A DNA stretch of 64,000 bases from Cryptomeria japonica (taxonomy: Eukaryota > Streptophyta > Pinopsida > Cupressales > Cupressaceae), in assembly GCF_030272615.1 (NCBI RefSeq), contig NC_081409.1, positions 469,706,573 to 469,770,572 of the forward strand. Reading direction: 5' to 3'. A program made the position numbers and the translations under genes. Positions 1-11,606 of this stretch are shown in pieces (within the stretch, counting starts at the first letter, position 1; every line of letters starts with the position of its first letter). The notes under the pieces were generated by a model that made no database searches, was not told where the DNA came from, and saw nothing but the letters and a program-made list of their open reading frames with translations.

Positions 1-2
1 TG

Positions 3-1802
3 AAAAGCACAAAGGAAGATGTACACAGTGTTGACAAATTTTGTGCAAAACTAAAGGAATATGGTGGATTTGGGTCATTTAGATATGTAAAATATGATAC
101 AAGAATAGATGAAGAGAAGAGGCAAATAGAAGAGATAGTAATTTGTGTACTTCTCAAGTTCTGATTAGTTCCATTGGAAGTGGTTGGTTTTATTCCAAAA
201 GCATTATACTCACATATTGATAATAGGTGGAAATATTCTATGGACTCGGAGAAGCAAATAAGAGAAAGAGTTTTGGTTTATCTCTTTCTAGATATGTCAG
301 TAGATGAGATAAGAGATCATTTGAAAAACTACCAAACAAATTTTCAAGTAAAACAAAGGGCCTTGAAAATAATGAATGGCCTACTTCTTGAAGTTGAAAA
401 AGAAACTGAAGAAAAATGGAAGAAAATATTCAGGATTCATGCTAAAGAACCAAAAGGTGAAGTACAGATAGTTGACATCACCAAGAAAGATCCTGCTTCC
501 ACTATTCAATCAAATGAGGATGTAATAGACACTAAAGCATAGGAAGGAGAAATGATAGAAGGAAGCTCATATGCCAAACTGATATCAAGTGAATTAGTTA
601 TGGAACAGATTAAGTCCTATCCTCCGATCACCCAACAAGTTACAACCAAGAAACTTTAGGACACAGATCAAGGCACAGAGGATCAAAAGGTTAAACCAGA
701 TGAATCTACCTCTTAGGCCATCGACGAGAAAACTTCCCAAGTACCATCAAGCACCGAGACAATTGCCACTGAAACTCCGAGCAAGGAAACACTGAAGGAT
801 ACAACAGAGGCTACAACAACCAACAAAAGTGTTGCCTCTACCGAGCAACATACCAAGGAAGGACAAGCTTCAAAAGCCATTGTACCCATTCAAATGGAGA
901 AGGCATCATCATCAAAGGAGAAGAAAGAAAAAAGACACAGTTTTAAGATAGATTTGTCAAAGTCCATTGTGTTACCGAATATTGACATTACAAAATTGAA
1001 AGGGCAAGCACTGATAGAATTCAGTGATCTTTGTAAAGTCAAAGCAGAGCAGGAAAGACAGACAGCTATTCAGAAGAAGAACCATGTACTTCAGAAGGTC
1101 AAAATATTATCGACAGACATGATACCTAAAGCTACCATCAATAAATATGTTGCCATCCATGTGCAACTGGATGAACTACTCACTCAATTAGAGGAATCAG
1201 GAGTAGAAGCATCATAACACCTTAGCAAATTAAAAGATAAAGAGCTAACTGCCAAAATGATTGAAGAAGTGCAAAAAGCAATTGCTATAGGTAAAATAAA
1301 ACTTATTGAATTCATTAGTGAGTTTTCCCTTCAACTCAAGCATATTATTTCTTTATTCTAGAAGTTATGTACATTCTCATTCTTCATCAAAGATATCAGG
1401 AATAAGACTGAAGTCATTGAAAAAGAGATTACCGATCTCTCAAATAAATTGTCTACCGAGTCAGATTCTCTTCAGAATTTTAATACAAGGCTACAAACCC
1501 TTATGGCTCAATAGTTAGAACTTTGGAATGAAGAGCATAAAATAAGGATGGATATCATGACTCTTCAAACATTATTTATTCCCCATTTATCATCAGTTCA
1601 AGACTAGATCAACCGAGCTACCCAATTGTCAACTCAAGTAGAGGGAAGCACTTTAGACAGCTTGATCCACATGGTAGCTAATATTACAACTCAAAATACA
1701 ATAATGGAAAGTGTCAAGGATGCACTTACCAACACTCTTATAGAAGCTTGTACAAAGTATAAATCTATTTTTGATCAGTTGCCCCCACCAAATGGTAACT
1801 AG
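3..1802 (+). pseudogene. Family-A ORF2, C-terminal half (decayed)
   Basis: One reading frame runs from the window edge to the TAG at 1800-1802, interrupted only by nonsense codons (for example TGA near 162 and TAG or TAA ending at 542 and 1217) with no visible frameshift. The first segment holds a conserved block (SEKQIRERVLVYLF, residues matched in A2). It is followed by a Thr/Pro/Glu-rich stretch (about 480-890), a basic SFKIDLSK segment near 940, and a long helical, coiled-coil-like C-terminus ending PPPNGN. I do not recognise the protein. The match to A2 ORF2 runs the whole length. Function is unknown; being carried inside an LTR element suggests a retrotransposon accessory or structural protein. 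Confidence 0.8.
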
Positions 1803-2124
1803 TTTTGATGTTTGTCAAAAGGGGGGAGTGTACTGTACTGAGTATATGTACTGTACTGAGTATACAGAATATTTAAGTGTACAAAGTTTATAATATATAC
1901 TGATTGTACAATTGACATTGTCAGGGGGAGCATGAAACATCAAGAGCAGGGAATATCAAGAGCATGGAATATCAAGTTATGTATAGAGTATTCATAAGGG
2001 GAGTATGTATTTGAACAATGTATATACTAACATTTGAGTTTATTTTGCAAGTATATAGATTTTTGTCTTATGAATTTGAAAGGAGTTTTGTCAAACATAT
2101 CAAACTAATGTCAAAAGGGGAGAT
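1803..2124 (+). promoter_or_regulatory. A1 3' untranslated region with two polypurine tracts
   Basis: This is non-coding. A first purine tract (about 1817-1828, AAAAGGGGGGAG) lies just after the ORF2 stop. A second (2113-2123, AAAAGGGGAGA) abuts the 3' LTR and fits the standard primer for plus-strand DNA synthesis. The same two-tract layout occurs in A2, in the B copies and in C. Confidence 0.75.
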
Positions 2125-3309
2125 TGTTGCTATTTACTAAGTTGTCATTAGTTCTATATCCAAAGTCATCCTATATACTCTAGTCGGTTAATACTACCGA
2201 AAAGTCTAGTCGATAAATACCAAGGCTACCAGTGCCGGTTACAAAAGAGAGACAAGTCACCGAGATGATATACACTGAGCTATGAACCAAGTTAATATGT
2301 CTACCGAGCAGCAAAGAAGGTATACTGAGTTAATCTGAACCGAGTGGAAACATGTTACCAGATTCAATGAACTTGGACACACATGTGAAACCTATTACAA
2401 GATCTGAGAAGATGAAACCATTATTACATAGGAAATTGCATTTAAAGATTTTGCATGATTTTGAGGAAGAATATCTAATGAAATAATTTCTATGTTTATT
2501 CATTCAATAAAACATGTTTGTATGATAGAAGCATGAACAGATTACCATCTCAGAGATCTATATAAATAGAATGATTTGAGTATTTGAAAAATGTCATGGA
2601 AAATCAAGAGATAAGATACAAAGTGATCATATAGTGAAGAAAGAAGATTGACAGAGATATTCAGAGGTTACTGAGAAGGTTTTAGAGAACAGTTTAAGGG
2701 ACAGAGTATACAGAAGTGGTTTCTGAGTTTATTTATCAATTATCGAGGAATGCTATGAGCAAGGTAATTTTATATTGAGACATAGAGTCTGCTATAACAT
2801 TTCAGATGTGAAGTTGTAGATATTTTGTAAAGATTTTGATTAAATTGTTAGGTTGTGTTAGAAACCTTTAACAGGGTAAAAGACTCTAATAAAGTCTATA
2901 AATTTTAAAGCGTTTAACTAGGTACAACAATTTGTAGAAGTGTTTGTAAAATCCTTTAGAAAGGTAGATCTAAAGATCTTTATACTCCTAACAGGGTAAG
3001 CTATCAGAAATAGCTAAACATGTAGCTCTAACCAATCAATCTTGATTACTGCAGTAGTGAAGTTGTGGGTGTGATCCCCACCATAGTTTTTCTCTCTAAC
3101 AAAGAGTTTCTGCATAACCAAAATCTTTGTGTTATGGAGTGAAATTTTGATGGATGTTATTTCTATGATTATGTTTCAGTATTATATATTTATGAGATCA
3201 AGAATACTTAGTTTGTGTTTATCAGTAAAATTGTTTTTCAAGAAAAGTTTTGAAGTACTGATTCACCCCTCCCCTCTCAATACATTAGCTTTCCAAGTTA
3301 GACCTAACA
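2125..3309 (+). repeat. A1 3' LTR
   Basis: The LTR starts TGTTGCTATTT directly after the polypurine tract and ends CCTAACA. It is the reverse complement of the A2 LTRs, with the same C-rich end (GATTCACCCCTCCCCTCTCA near 3261). A TATA box at 2561-2570 (TATAAATAGA) marks the probable U3 promoter. Length is about 1185 bp, matching 1190-1198 bp in A2. Confidence 0.88.
2561..2570 (+). promoter_or_regulatory. TATA box of the A1 LTR
   Basis: TATAAATAGA is a consensus plant TATA box placed about 435 bp into the LTR. It is the likely core promoter for the element's RNA. The aligned position in A2 reads TATTTATA on its sense strand. Confidence 0.5.
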
Positions 3310-3332
3310 AAACCAAGGAAATTATAACCAAC
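3310..3332 (+). other. 23-bp remnant of D-type gag between A1 and B1
   Basis: The sequence from AAACCAAGG to ACCAAC is identical to 29710-29732, which lies at the end of the D gag fragment just left of B2. Its last five bases, CCAAC, are the same target duplication that flanks B2. Confidence 0.75.
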
Positions 3333-4418
3333 TATTGGCTTGATGATGATTGTAATATATTCATCATATGTTTTCATTGATGAAACACATACATGCACAT
3401 ATGTTTATATTGTCTATAGGTATAACTTCAAGTTATTTATACTACAATCGGTATGCTAGAGGTTATACTAAGAGTTTTATCTTTAACCAGTACTTTGTGT
3501 CAACTGATATATGCATAGAAGACAACCAATGAATATATATTAGTCAGCATCAAGATGAAGATCAAGAGGAGATTATATCAGGAGATTCAAGGACAATGGT
3601 TCATATATTTAACCCCAACCGGTATTAATTGTTCCAGCAAGTATTTGTTGATTTAGTGATGAGTTACCACCACTGACTACTTGGAAGTATTTTTGTGATG
3701 AGCTATGGTCACTTGTTCAGATACACTACACGTAGTAAATTGTGTTATGATTTCTTTAGGCTATCATAAAATCATACTGTCTATATATTGACATCACAAT
3801 AAATTATTTCATGATGAGTAAAAGTGTTATGTTGTGTGTGAAAGTCAAAAGAGTTAAGATGCAAAGTATGCAGAAGAGTAGTGTTGAATATGCTTAGAAG
3901 GATGTGATCAAGAAAGTATTGTGCTACTCAGACAGATCAAACCAATCCTGTTGTTTTCTAACAATTACAACAGAATCAAATCCCCTAACCGGGTAAGCTC
4001 TAACAAGATTCAATGTATAAATCCTCTAACAGGGTGATCCATTAGTTTGGATTCAGAAATCCTCCATCGAGGTTACTCTAAACAGGGTTCTACCTTTAAT
4101 AGGGTATAAGCTTCTAATCAAGATTAGGGATCTCTAACAAGATTCGCTCCTAGCAGAGCACTTTGTAGACCTTAATTGGTCAGTTATCTATTAATGTAGA
4201 TAGTTAACTTGTGAGTTCCATCTCATCATGGTTTTACCTATTTGGGTTTTCCACATTCAAACACTTGCGTTATGGTGGATGTTGTTATATCATTTTGGAT
4301 TGCATGCATTATTTTTAAAGTTTTGTTAAGTTTAAATACCGGTTAGTCTTTGAATTAGTTTTATTTTTGGTGTCACTGATTCACCCCCCCCCCCTCTTAG
4401 TGCTTTTCAATTCCATCA
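3333..4418 (+). repeat. B1 5' LTR
   Basis: The LTR starts TATTGGCTTGATG (canonical TG mutated to TA) and ends TTCCATCA, two bases before the PBS. A run of twelve C near 4383-4394 sits in the conserved U5 end shared with the A, C and G LTRs. A TATATATTG-like core promoter lies near 3780. Confidence 0.85.
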
Positions 4419-4420
4419 AT

Positions 4421-4432
4421 TGGTATCAGAGC
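4421..4432 (+). promoter_or_regulatory. B1 primer binding site (initiator tRNA-Met)
   Basis: TGGTATCAGAGC is complementary to the 3' end of plant initiator methionine tRNA and lies two bases after the LTR end. This is the usual arrangement in plant copia elements. Confidence 0.88.
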
Positions 4433-4480
4433 CTAACTTATTTGAAGCCTAATCTCTTAGAAGGGAGCCTTGAAACCACC

Positions 4481-5741
4481 ATGGGGGACATGGGTTACTT
4501 TAAGATGGCTAGAGAGCTAGAAGCTAGCAGAAATGAGCTTGAAACCGTTAGGGTCAAACTGAAAGCTTCACAAGTCAAGAGGAGAGAGATAACTCAACAA
4601 ATGTTAGAGATATCTAATAATAGTTCTTCAGATGAGGCTAGTATTGATGCTTTAGTAGAGGAAGTTGAAAAGTTAAACGGTGAGAAACTAAATCTAAGGA
4701 GAGAGCTTGAAGGTCTCACTATCTGCATGAGTCACGAACTAGAAGCCAAAAGAGATTGACAAGATCAAGTGGGAAAATTTCACTATGCATGAGAATTTGG
4801 TTGTTGAAAGAGAAGAAAAGGAGAATCTACAACTAGATCTTGAACTTACATAATCTCTAAGAGAGAACCTATAAAAACATAATGAAGATCTCACAAGACA
4901 GCTTACCGAAGTCAATGAGAAATTGGAGAAGTTCAACAAAAGTTCTACCATGCTGGAAGAACAAATTCAATCACAAAGGATGAAGGGTGATATCTCTGGA
5001 CTTGGTTTTCACACGTCTGAAAAAGGTGAATCCTCTGGTACAAAGAGCAACACTCTTAAGAATAAATCTGCTCCTAAGATCAATAAACCTAATAGTAAGA
5101 AGGTCTTTAAACCTGTCTATTATGTTTTCCATAAACTTGGTCACACTACAAATGTTTGTAGACACAAACCTAACAGAAATGCAAGTTACAATAATAATGC
5201 TAGGTATGTGTCCAAGAAATTTGAAGGTCATTGACTCACATGTGGAATGTATGGACATAGGTTTGTTGAGTAGAGATATGGAGAAAACAATCATGTACCG
5301 CACATGCATCCAAGACCAAATGGTGAATGGATGAGGAACTTTGACAACCTGGTAAACTTGAACTAGTAAAGACCCTATGACAACTGGTTTAGTCCATTTG
5401 AGATGGAAAAGGTAAAAAATGTTATTTGCACCATCTGTAATAAATTTGGTCATGTGGCTATGAACTGCAGAAGAAGAACAAGAAGTGGAAATTTAGGACC
5501 TTGGAGATCATCTGGTATGGCCTATTATCACTATAAGAAACCAAGGCACTTAGCAAAATTTTGTAGATCCAAAAATAGAAAACCGATCAATTCTTCTAAC
5601 GATCAGAAAGGAAAGAAGAAAGTTAATGTTGAAGAAACTAGAGAGGAAATGAATCGGATTTGGATGAAGAAAAGTGATGACTCACCTAGAGAAGAAATAG
5701 TTCCTTCACCAAGTGAAGAGAACCCTGCACTGATGACTTAA
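4481..5741 (+). pseudogene. Family-B ORF1: coiled coil plus CCHC zinc knuckles (frameshifted)
   Basis: The frame starts at ATG 4481. The first part is a Glu/Lys/Leu-rich coiled coil. It breaks at 4757-4759, where about 40 bases present in B2 are missing, and coding resumes in another frame at about 4770-5741. Zinc-knuckle motifs follow: a first with its second Cys lost (near 5120), a second broken by a TGA (near 5232), an intact CTICNKFGHVAMNC (near 5430) and a degenerate one near 5525. The product resembles a nucleocapsid-like nucleic-acid-binding protein, but without a recognisable copia gag core. It probably packages the element RNA; that is inference. The ATG here is ACG in B2. Confidence 0.75.
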
Positions 5742-6192
5742 GCCTTTTTAATATGGCTAAGGGGAGCTTAACAGTCAAATTACCTCCGGACCCCTTGAGA
5801 AAAATGAGCGGTAAACGAATTTTGAAGAATGAAATTTTGGTAACTTTTTGTCAATATGTTATCAACCGGTTTTCTCCTTGAGCGGTGAAATTAGGGCTTG
5901 TAACCCTAATAGGTGAGTGTTTAATGCAGTAGGTAAAAAGGATAAAAGTGATTTTTTGATTTGTCATTTTTACCCTAACGCATTCAAGAAAGAAATTTGG
6001 AGCACTTGCTCAACTAAGAAAGATTGTTGGCTAACAATTGTCGAAGTTGCATTGTGATTTGCAATCAAGCTGATTTGAAGGTTGTAGAAGATTGAACTGG
6101 TGTGTACTTGGGCATTCAACTAGTAAATGGGGCAACATGTGTGAAAGAAGGTATTTCTTTTGACATTCTACTTCGAATCTTGTTCATACGAA
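5742..6192 (+). other. Spacer between B1 ORF1 and ORF2
   Basis: About 450 bp without coding potential, conserved with 32194-32644 of B2. It includes a short AATATGGCTA-GGGGAGC segment just after the ORF1 stop. How ORF2 would be translated (subgenomic RNA, splicing, reinitiation) is not evident. No clear splice sites or promoter are seen. Confidence 0.5.
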
Positions 6193-9100
6193 ATGGCATC
6201 ATCTTCAAAAACTATAGAAAGGTTAATGATAACTTCTGAGCCAATTGAAGTTGTAGAGGCAGAACAAATTGTGTCATATAAGGCATTATCACAAGTTTGG
6301 AGTGGAGCTTTGGTTAGAGGAGATTTGTCAAGTTATATTGATTGTAAGATAGAGGATCTGGGGTCACTTTACATTTATACTAAGCTAAAATCCCTCTATG
6401 ATGAGAATGGAAAGATCCAATCATAGTATGCTAGGGTTTTCAAGAAGGGTTTTCATAACTCCGCTTATTTTCTAGAAGATTTTGAGGATCATATCAGAAT
6501 TATTTTGAGCTGGGTTCATGGTGAGAACATGTACTTAGAGAGAACTCACACAATTACCAAGGAAGCCATTTAGGTTGTAACTAGTTATTTCTCAACCGGT
6601 GTAGTCCCTTAGCTAAGATGAATTTCAAAAGAGATGGTATTCTCACTAATCGGCTCAACATCTGACAAGCATGCCTTTTCTGTTAACAATATCAAAGACC
6701 CTATTATAAAATTGGCAGCAATGGTAATAGGCTACTGGGTATTTTATTCCAGTAGACTAAATAGTGTTACATCAACAAAAGTACACACAACTTACAAGAT
6801 GATAGTTGAAAATGCAGATTATGATCTTTGTGAGGAAATTAGAAGAAAATTGTTTCTAAATTTGCAATCTATCAAAAAGGACAATAGTCTCAAATTTAAG
6901 TATGGTCAGCTATTGGTTGGGTTATTCTTCTATTTTCAAAATTTGCTACTAGGAATAGGTGATATTGAATGGTCCTAGGACCAACTGGTATCACCACAAA
7001 TCAAGAACAACATCAAGGTTGTAAAGAATACTTTTCTTGGTGCTATGAATAGGTATTTCAATGAGTTTCAAAAGAAGATGAGTATGAGAATGAGATTGCC
7101 TGAAGATGTGGTAAGTCATTTTGCAAAAGATGTTGTTTTTAGAGTTACCACTAATTTTTGTTTGATGCAAACAATTGAGCCGAGAGAAGAAGAAAGGGAA
7201 GATATGAGTTATGAGATGAACCATGACTTACTAGTTGGTTATGCTAATACCCTATTAGCATCTCCTAAAGACAAAAAGAAGGCAAAACATGATATTGTGG
7301 TATTCCAGGATGCACAAGTCAAAACCAGTATTACTCCCACCTAAAGTGGGAAAGGAAAGAAAAAGAAAATTGATTCACATCCACTGATAAATAATACAAG
7401 GGGACTCGGAGTATCCAAAAAGGAACCGACACCTAAAGTCTATAAAAAGAAGGAGAATGTACCAAAGAAGAGAAATCAAAAAATTATTCTCCAACCAAAA
7501 TCTAACGGTACAGATATTGAAGAAGAACCTAAGAATGTGAAGGCTACCAATAAAGTAGCAAAGTCAATAAAGGAAGTGCCAAAGGCAACTGTGCCTGTTG
7601 ATATATCAACTTTCAAGCTTGATACCCATTTTGAAAGAACTATGAAGACATTAGGGAAGAGGTTTGAAAATGTCAAAACACATTTCAGTGAAGATGAGAA
7701 GCAACAAATCATTCAACTGGTAATCACTCATCTATGTCACTACAGTAGATTACCACATGAAATTGAAAAGGATATCTCAATTTATTTGTACAATATTCTT
7801 TTGGATAAATGGGAGGAATCTATAAAATTGGAAAAAGAAATTATTAATGAGACATTTTTACAATTTTTTCCTAATTTGTCTACGGATGGAATAAGTGCTT
7901 TAGTTGATCAATACAAAACAATTTTCTTTCAAAGAAAGGAGATTAAGGCTACTTAGTGGAAAGAGGGAAATTATTGAAACTGAGACCCATCGAATTGCCT
8001 ATGAAATCAAATGGATCGAAGAGCTCATACAATCTTCTAAGAATGAGGAAGATGTTGTTAATCGACTAGAAATGGATGAAGAAGAGATTGTTCAAGCCAA
8101 TGTGGTCTCTCCTATCAAGAAGAAGGATGAAACCATTATTCATGTTGTTGATGAAGTTCAGGATTCAGTTTATCTATTTGGAGACAACACAACACCAGAT
8201 ATGGAGCCTCAAAATTACTGATATACAAGCTACCTTAGTTGACCCATAGGCTACTCAACTAAAAGTGGTCAAGCCACCAAATATAGAACAACCGGAGAAA
8301 CCTCAATCTCCACCGGTCTTACAAGATACTCAGAAGGAGTCAATGGAAATTGCTGTCACATAGACTTCTGAAAAGGAAATATAGAAGAATCAAGAGAAAG
8401 AAATCATTAAGGTTACATCCTCTGAGCTGGAAAAGCCATTAGTCACTTCACAGACTCATGAGGATGATAATGATTCATTAGGTATTTTAGGGCCTATTGA
8501 TGTTGACAACATGAGTGCATCTAAAATGATGAATATTGCAAGTGTCATTCAATCTAGAGCGCATAAGAAGAAAATAAAAGAGTAAAGGGTTGAAGGTGAA
8601 ACAATTCAGAATGCAGTAGATATTTTATCTGGTATGCTTCAAGACACTTCTACAACACATTTGACGTCCCCTATTAGCAAACTTGGTTAGTTAGTTACTG
8701 AGAAAAGTCACAAGAATAAAAGTCGCTTGAAGAAGTAGCACTAACCTATGCTGAGAAAAGTCACAAGAATAAGTATGGAGAGAAACTTGTAAAGGACATT
8801 GATACTGGCAAAATGGCTCTGTCACATAACAAAGATTTGTTGAGAAAAGCTATTGAAATAGGAGGAAAGTATCTTGCTTCTACCTCTAATGTTTCATTCT
8901 ATTGTTTTGATATCACAAAATGACAAACAAAAACAAAGCAAGAGCTAGAAAGGATATGCAAGGCATATGTCCCACTTCAAGACTCTATATTTTCTTTTAG
9001 GAAATCTGTAGATGATTTCTACAATAGGTTGGAAACTTATGATAATGACAAGGCAAAGAGAATCTCGTCTCTCAAGGAACTCAAGAGTCTACTCACATCA

Positions 9101-9310
9101 CAAGTGGACACACTACAGAGAGCCTACTCAAATGCAGAAGCTATCTTAGCAACTCCAGAAACTTGTACACTGGACTCAATGGAAGAATTCCATTCATAAC
9201 TTCTATCTACAAAGGAGTACACTCTTACTATGCTAGCAACATGGACAAATGCCATATCATAGTTGAAGCAGAATTTTAATGATATTTTCATAAGATTGGC
9301 GAATGCATAA
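6193..9310 (+). pseudogene. Family-B ORF2, large protein of unknown function (decayed)
   Basis: The frame starts MASSSKTIERL at 6193 and ends at the TAA at 9308-9310, about 1040 codons. Only nonsense codons interrupt it up to about 7950, after which the frame shifts by one. Regions in order: an N-terminal globular part with ITKEAI and LNSV motifs matching family A; a block with MRLPEDVVSHF; a basic Lys-rich linker (7340-7560); a helical block (DTHFERTMKTLGKRFENV, YNILLDKWEE) equivalent to the SEKQIRERxLVxLF block of A; a Pro/Glu-rich linker; and a C-terminal helical region beginning at DVDNMSASKMM. No known catalytic motif is visible. Homology to A ORF2 is clear by eye in several blocks. Confidence 0.75.
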
Positions 9311-9580
9311 ATTCTGATACAGTTTTTTTTTAGTTATTATTGTATATGCTGAACACTTTGATACAAGTTTTCTATATATATATATATATATATTGCTTTT
9401 TCAATTTGGCATTGTTGTCAAACAGAGAGTAGAAATATGTATGTGCCTTTTTGAAAATTTTGTATATTGCATGCATTAAGGGGGAGCATGTGCATATGTT
9501 TAAATATTTTGTTATATGTACACTTAGCGGTATTACTATAAAATTTTCAAAGTGTTGCCATCAATGCCAAAGGGGGAGAT
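9311..9580 (+). promoter_or_regulatory. B1 3' untranslated region and polypurine tract
   Basis: Non-coding. It contains a short TA run (about 9376-9394), a decayed first purine tract after TTTGGCATTGTTGTCAAA (about 9403-9420), and the functional-type tract AAAGGGGGAGA at 9569-9579 next to the 3' LTR. Confidence 0.7.
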
Positions 9581-10451
9581 TATTGGCTCGATGATGATTG
9601 TAATATATTCATCATATGTTGTCATTAATGAAACACATACACACACATATGTTTATATTGTCTACTGGTATAACTTCAAGTTATTTATACTACAACCGGT
9701 ATGCTATAGGTTATACTAACAGGTTTATCTTTAACCGATGCTTTGTGTCAACCAGTATATGCATAGAAGACAACTAGTGAATACACATTAGTTGGCATCA
9801 AGATGAAGATCAAGAGGAGATTATATCATGAGATTCAAGGACAATGGTTCATATATTCAACCCCAACTAGTATTAATTGTTCTAACTAGTAATTTCTGAT
9901 TTTGTGATGAGTTACTACCGCCGACTGCTTGGCGGTATTTTTGTGATGAGTTATGATCACTTGTCCAGATATACTGCACCTAGGAAATTGTGTTATGATT
10001 TCTTTAGGCCGACATAAAATCATACTGTCTATATATTAACATCACAATGAATTATTTCATGATAAGTAAAAGTGTTTTGTTGTGTGTGAAAGTCAAAAGA
10101 GTTAAGTTGCAGAGTATACAGAAGAGCAATGTTGAATATGCTTAGAAGGATTTGATCAAGCAAGTATTGTGCTACTTAGACAAATCAAACCAATCCTATT
10201 GTTTTCTAACAATTACAGCAAACTCAAATCCCCCAACCAGGTTAGCTCTAACAAGCTTCAATGTATAAATCCTCTAAAAGCGTGTTCCATTAATTTAGAT
10301 TTAGAAATCCTCCACCGAGGTTATAATAGTTATAATTTTACTTTGATAGATTGATTTTGAGATTGGTGAAGTTAGTATCAATTTTTCTATCTACTGATTG
10401 ACCCCCCCTCTTAGTAGTTGACTGGATTCTTATTCTTTCATCATACCATCA
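9581..10451 (+). repeat. Chimeric LTR: B-type 5' part fused to C-type 3' end
   Basis: The first 740 bp or so (TATTGGCTCGATG onward) align with the B LTRs through the segment CCACCGAGGTTA at about 10310-10322. From about 10325 the sequence matches the last 127 bp of the C LTR (ACTTTGA-AGATTGA-TT-GAGATTGG, compare 28530-28560) and ends CATACCATCA before the C PBS. About 440 bp of the C LTR between the two points is missing. This marks a recombination junction. Confidence 0.82.
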
Positions 10452-10453
10452 AT

Positions 10454-10465
10454 TGGTATCAGAGC
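10454..10465 (+). promoter_or_regulatory. C primer binding site (initiator tRNA-Met)
   Basis: TGGTATCAGAGC lies two bases downstream of the LTR end, the same primer and spacing as in A, B and G. Confidence 0.88.
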
Positions 10466-10525
10466 ATATCAGGTCCTCTAAGGTCTAAGCCTAACAAGCT
10501 TGAGATAAAGATCTTGCAAATCATG

Positions 10526-11310
10526 ATGAATAAGGAAGGTCCAAAGTTTAATAGAGAGAACTATAGGATATAGAGTGACAAAATGAAAATTTATATCAAG
10601 AGTCTGGGAAGCAAGTATTAGAAATATGCCAATACTAAATATGTTGCACCTACTGGGATTTTGACTGATGAATAGAAGAAAGAGAAACAAGAAAATCATC
10701 AAGAATTAGAGGCTATTATCAGTTCTTTGTCTGATGTAGAGTATGTAGACATTCATGGTCTAGAGACTGCATATGAGGTATGGAAAAAGCTTGAAGAGAT
10801 TTATAATGGTGATGAACATGTTAAGATTGCTAAAGAAGAGTCTAAGAGGAAATTTTGATGACATGTGGATGGCTGAAGGTGAGAATATCTAGTAGTATGG
10901 TCAAAGGATAAAAGAGATAGTCGATGAAATTAAAAGTGTACGAGGTAAAGTAGAAGATGCCACAAGAATTAGTAAAGTACTGAGAACCCTACTATCGATC
11001 TACACTATCAGAGTTGCAGCCATTCAGGAGCTCAAGTTCATTGACAAAACTAAGGTAACTCTTGACTCCATCATTGGTAAGCTTACTGCATTTGAATTAA
11101 AAGGTTATGATGGTAGTGTACAAAAATATGAGTTTGCATTTAGAGCTTATGTTTGTAACCCATATGTGAGAAAATGTAGAGATGCCATTCACAATTATGA
11201 ATCCAGATCCAATAGAGAAGCTTATGATGAAGACAATTTAGTTGAGCTTGAAGCATTGTTGGCCAAGCGGTTGCCCAAAGGCACTGGTAAGCATAGAGGT
11301 AAATAACCTT
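10526..11310 (+). pseudogene. C gag, N-terminal and central part (decayed)
   Basis: Translation from ATG 10526 gives a copia gag of UBN2 type: NKEGPKFNRENYRI near the start, then IISSLSDVEYVDIHG and AYEVWKKLEEIYNGDE, then VLRTLLSIYTIRVAAIQEL and LDSIIGKLTAFELKGYD. This is the usual capsid part, which forms the retrotransposon particle. Stops occur after YRI, SKY and TDE, and there is a one-base shift near 10855. A TAA near 11306 interrupts the frame just before the zinc knuckle. Confidence 0.8.
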
Positions 11311-11606
11311 TGAAATGTTTTGCATGCAACAAGACTGGACACATACCTGCTAATTGTCCTGATGGTGATACTAAGCACAAACAAGAGAAATTCAATAAGT
11401 ATAAGGGTAAAGGCAATAGAGATTGTCTTATTATTGTTGATGATGGTATCACTGATGAGAAATCTAATGGTGATACTAATGAAGACATTGTGTTTCTATC
11501 CATTAAAGAGGAGATATCTAATAAGAAGGCATTAGTATCCAAGATGGATAACTCTGATGATTGGATCAATGATAGTGGTTGTTCACATCACATGACTGGT
11601 GACTAG
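11310..11606 (+). pseudogene. C gag zinc knuckle and start of protease
   Basis: The frame contains one CCHC knuckle, CFACNKTGHIPANC (from about 11314), followed by an acidic linker and the copia protease motif DSGCSHHMTGD near its end, with the catalytic DSG intact. A TAG at 11604-11606 then interrupts the frame. It is contiguous with gag upstream and integrase downstream. Confidence 0.85.

Larger units (their letters stand above)
1..3309 (+). mobile_element. A1: 3' part of a pol-less family-A LTR retrotransposon
   Basis: This is the downstream part of a family-A element whose 5' end lies left of the window. It contains the C-terminal half of ORF2, two polypurine tracts and a full 3' LTR at 2125-3309. 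Identity is set by comparison with the complete minus-strand copy at 13346-21423: the ORF2 protein and the LTR match it throughout. The right end is ACCTAACA at 3302-3309. The next bases, AAACC, would be the target duplication, but its left partner is outside the window. The element sits 23 bp upstream of B1, in what looks like D-type gag sequence also found beside B2 (29710-29732). No protease, integrase or RT is present in the visible part. Confidence 0.85.
3333..10324 (+). mobile_element. B1: pol-less family-B LTR retrotransposon, 3' LTR cut by a chimeric junction
   Basis: The order is 5' LTR (3333-4418), PBS, ORF1 (4481-5741), spacer, ORF2 (6193-9310), polypurine tract and 3' LTR. The 3' LTR is B-type only to about 10324, then becomes the tail of a C-type LTR. 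There is no protease, integrase, RT or RNase H anywhere inside. The left flank ends CCAAC, as for B2. Structure and proteins match B2 (29733-37095) along the whole length, so this is the second copy of the same family. The 5' LTR shares variants with the B2 5' LTR rather than with its own 3' LTR, pointing to duplication of one insertion. Confidence 0.85.

Noticed and set aside
4421-4432. A tRNA gene at the TGGTATCAGAGC sites
   Set aside because: These are 12-bp primer binding sites only; no cloverleaf surrounds them.
4971-5453. 160-aa minus-strand frame
   Set aside because: It lies antisense to the zinc-knuckle part of B1 ORF1, and a similar antisense frame in B2 is shorter; it is a mirror of Cys/His-rich coding sequence.
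9376-9394. Short TA run after B1 ORF2 as a regulatory element
   Set aside because: Simple repeat, shorter and different in B2 (35826-35838); no support for a function.
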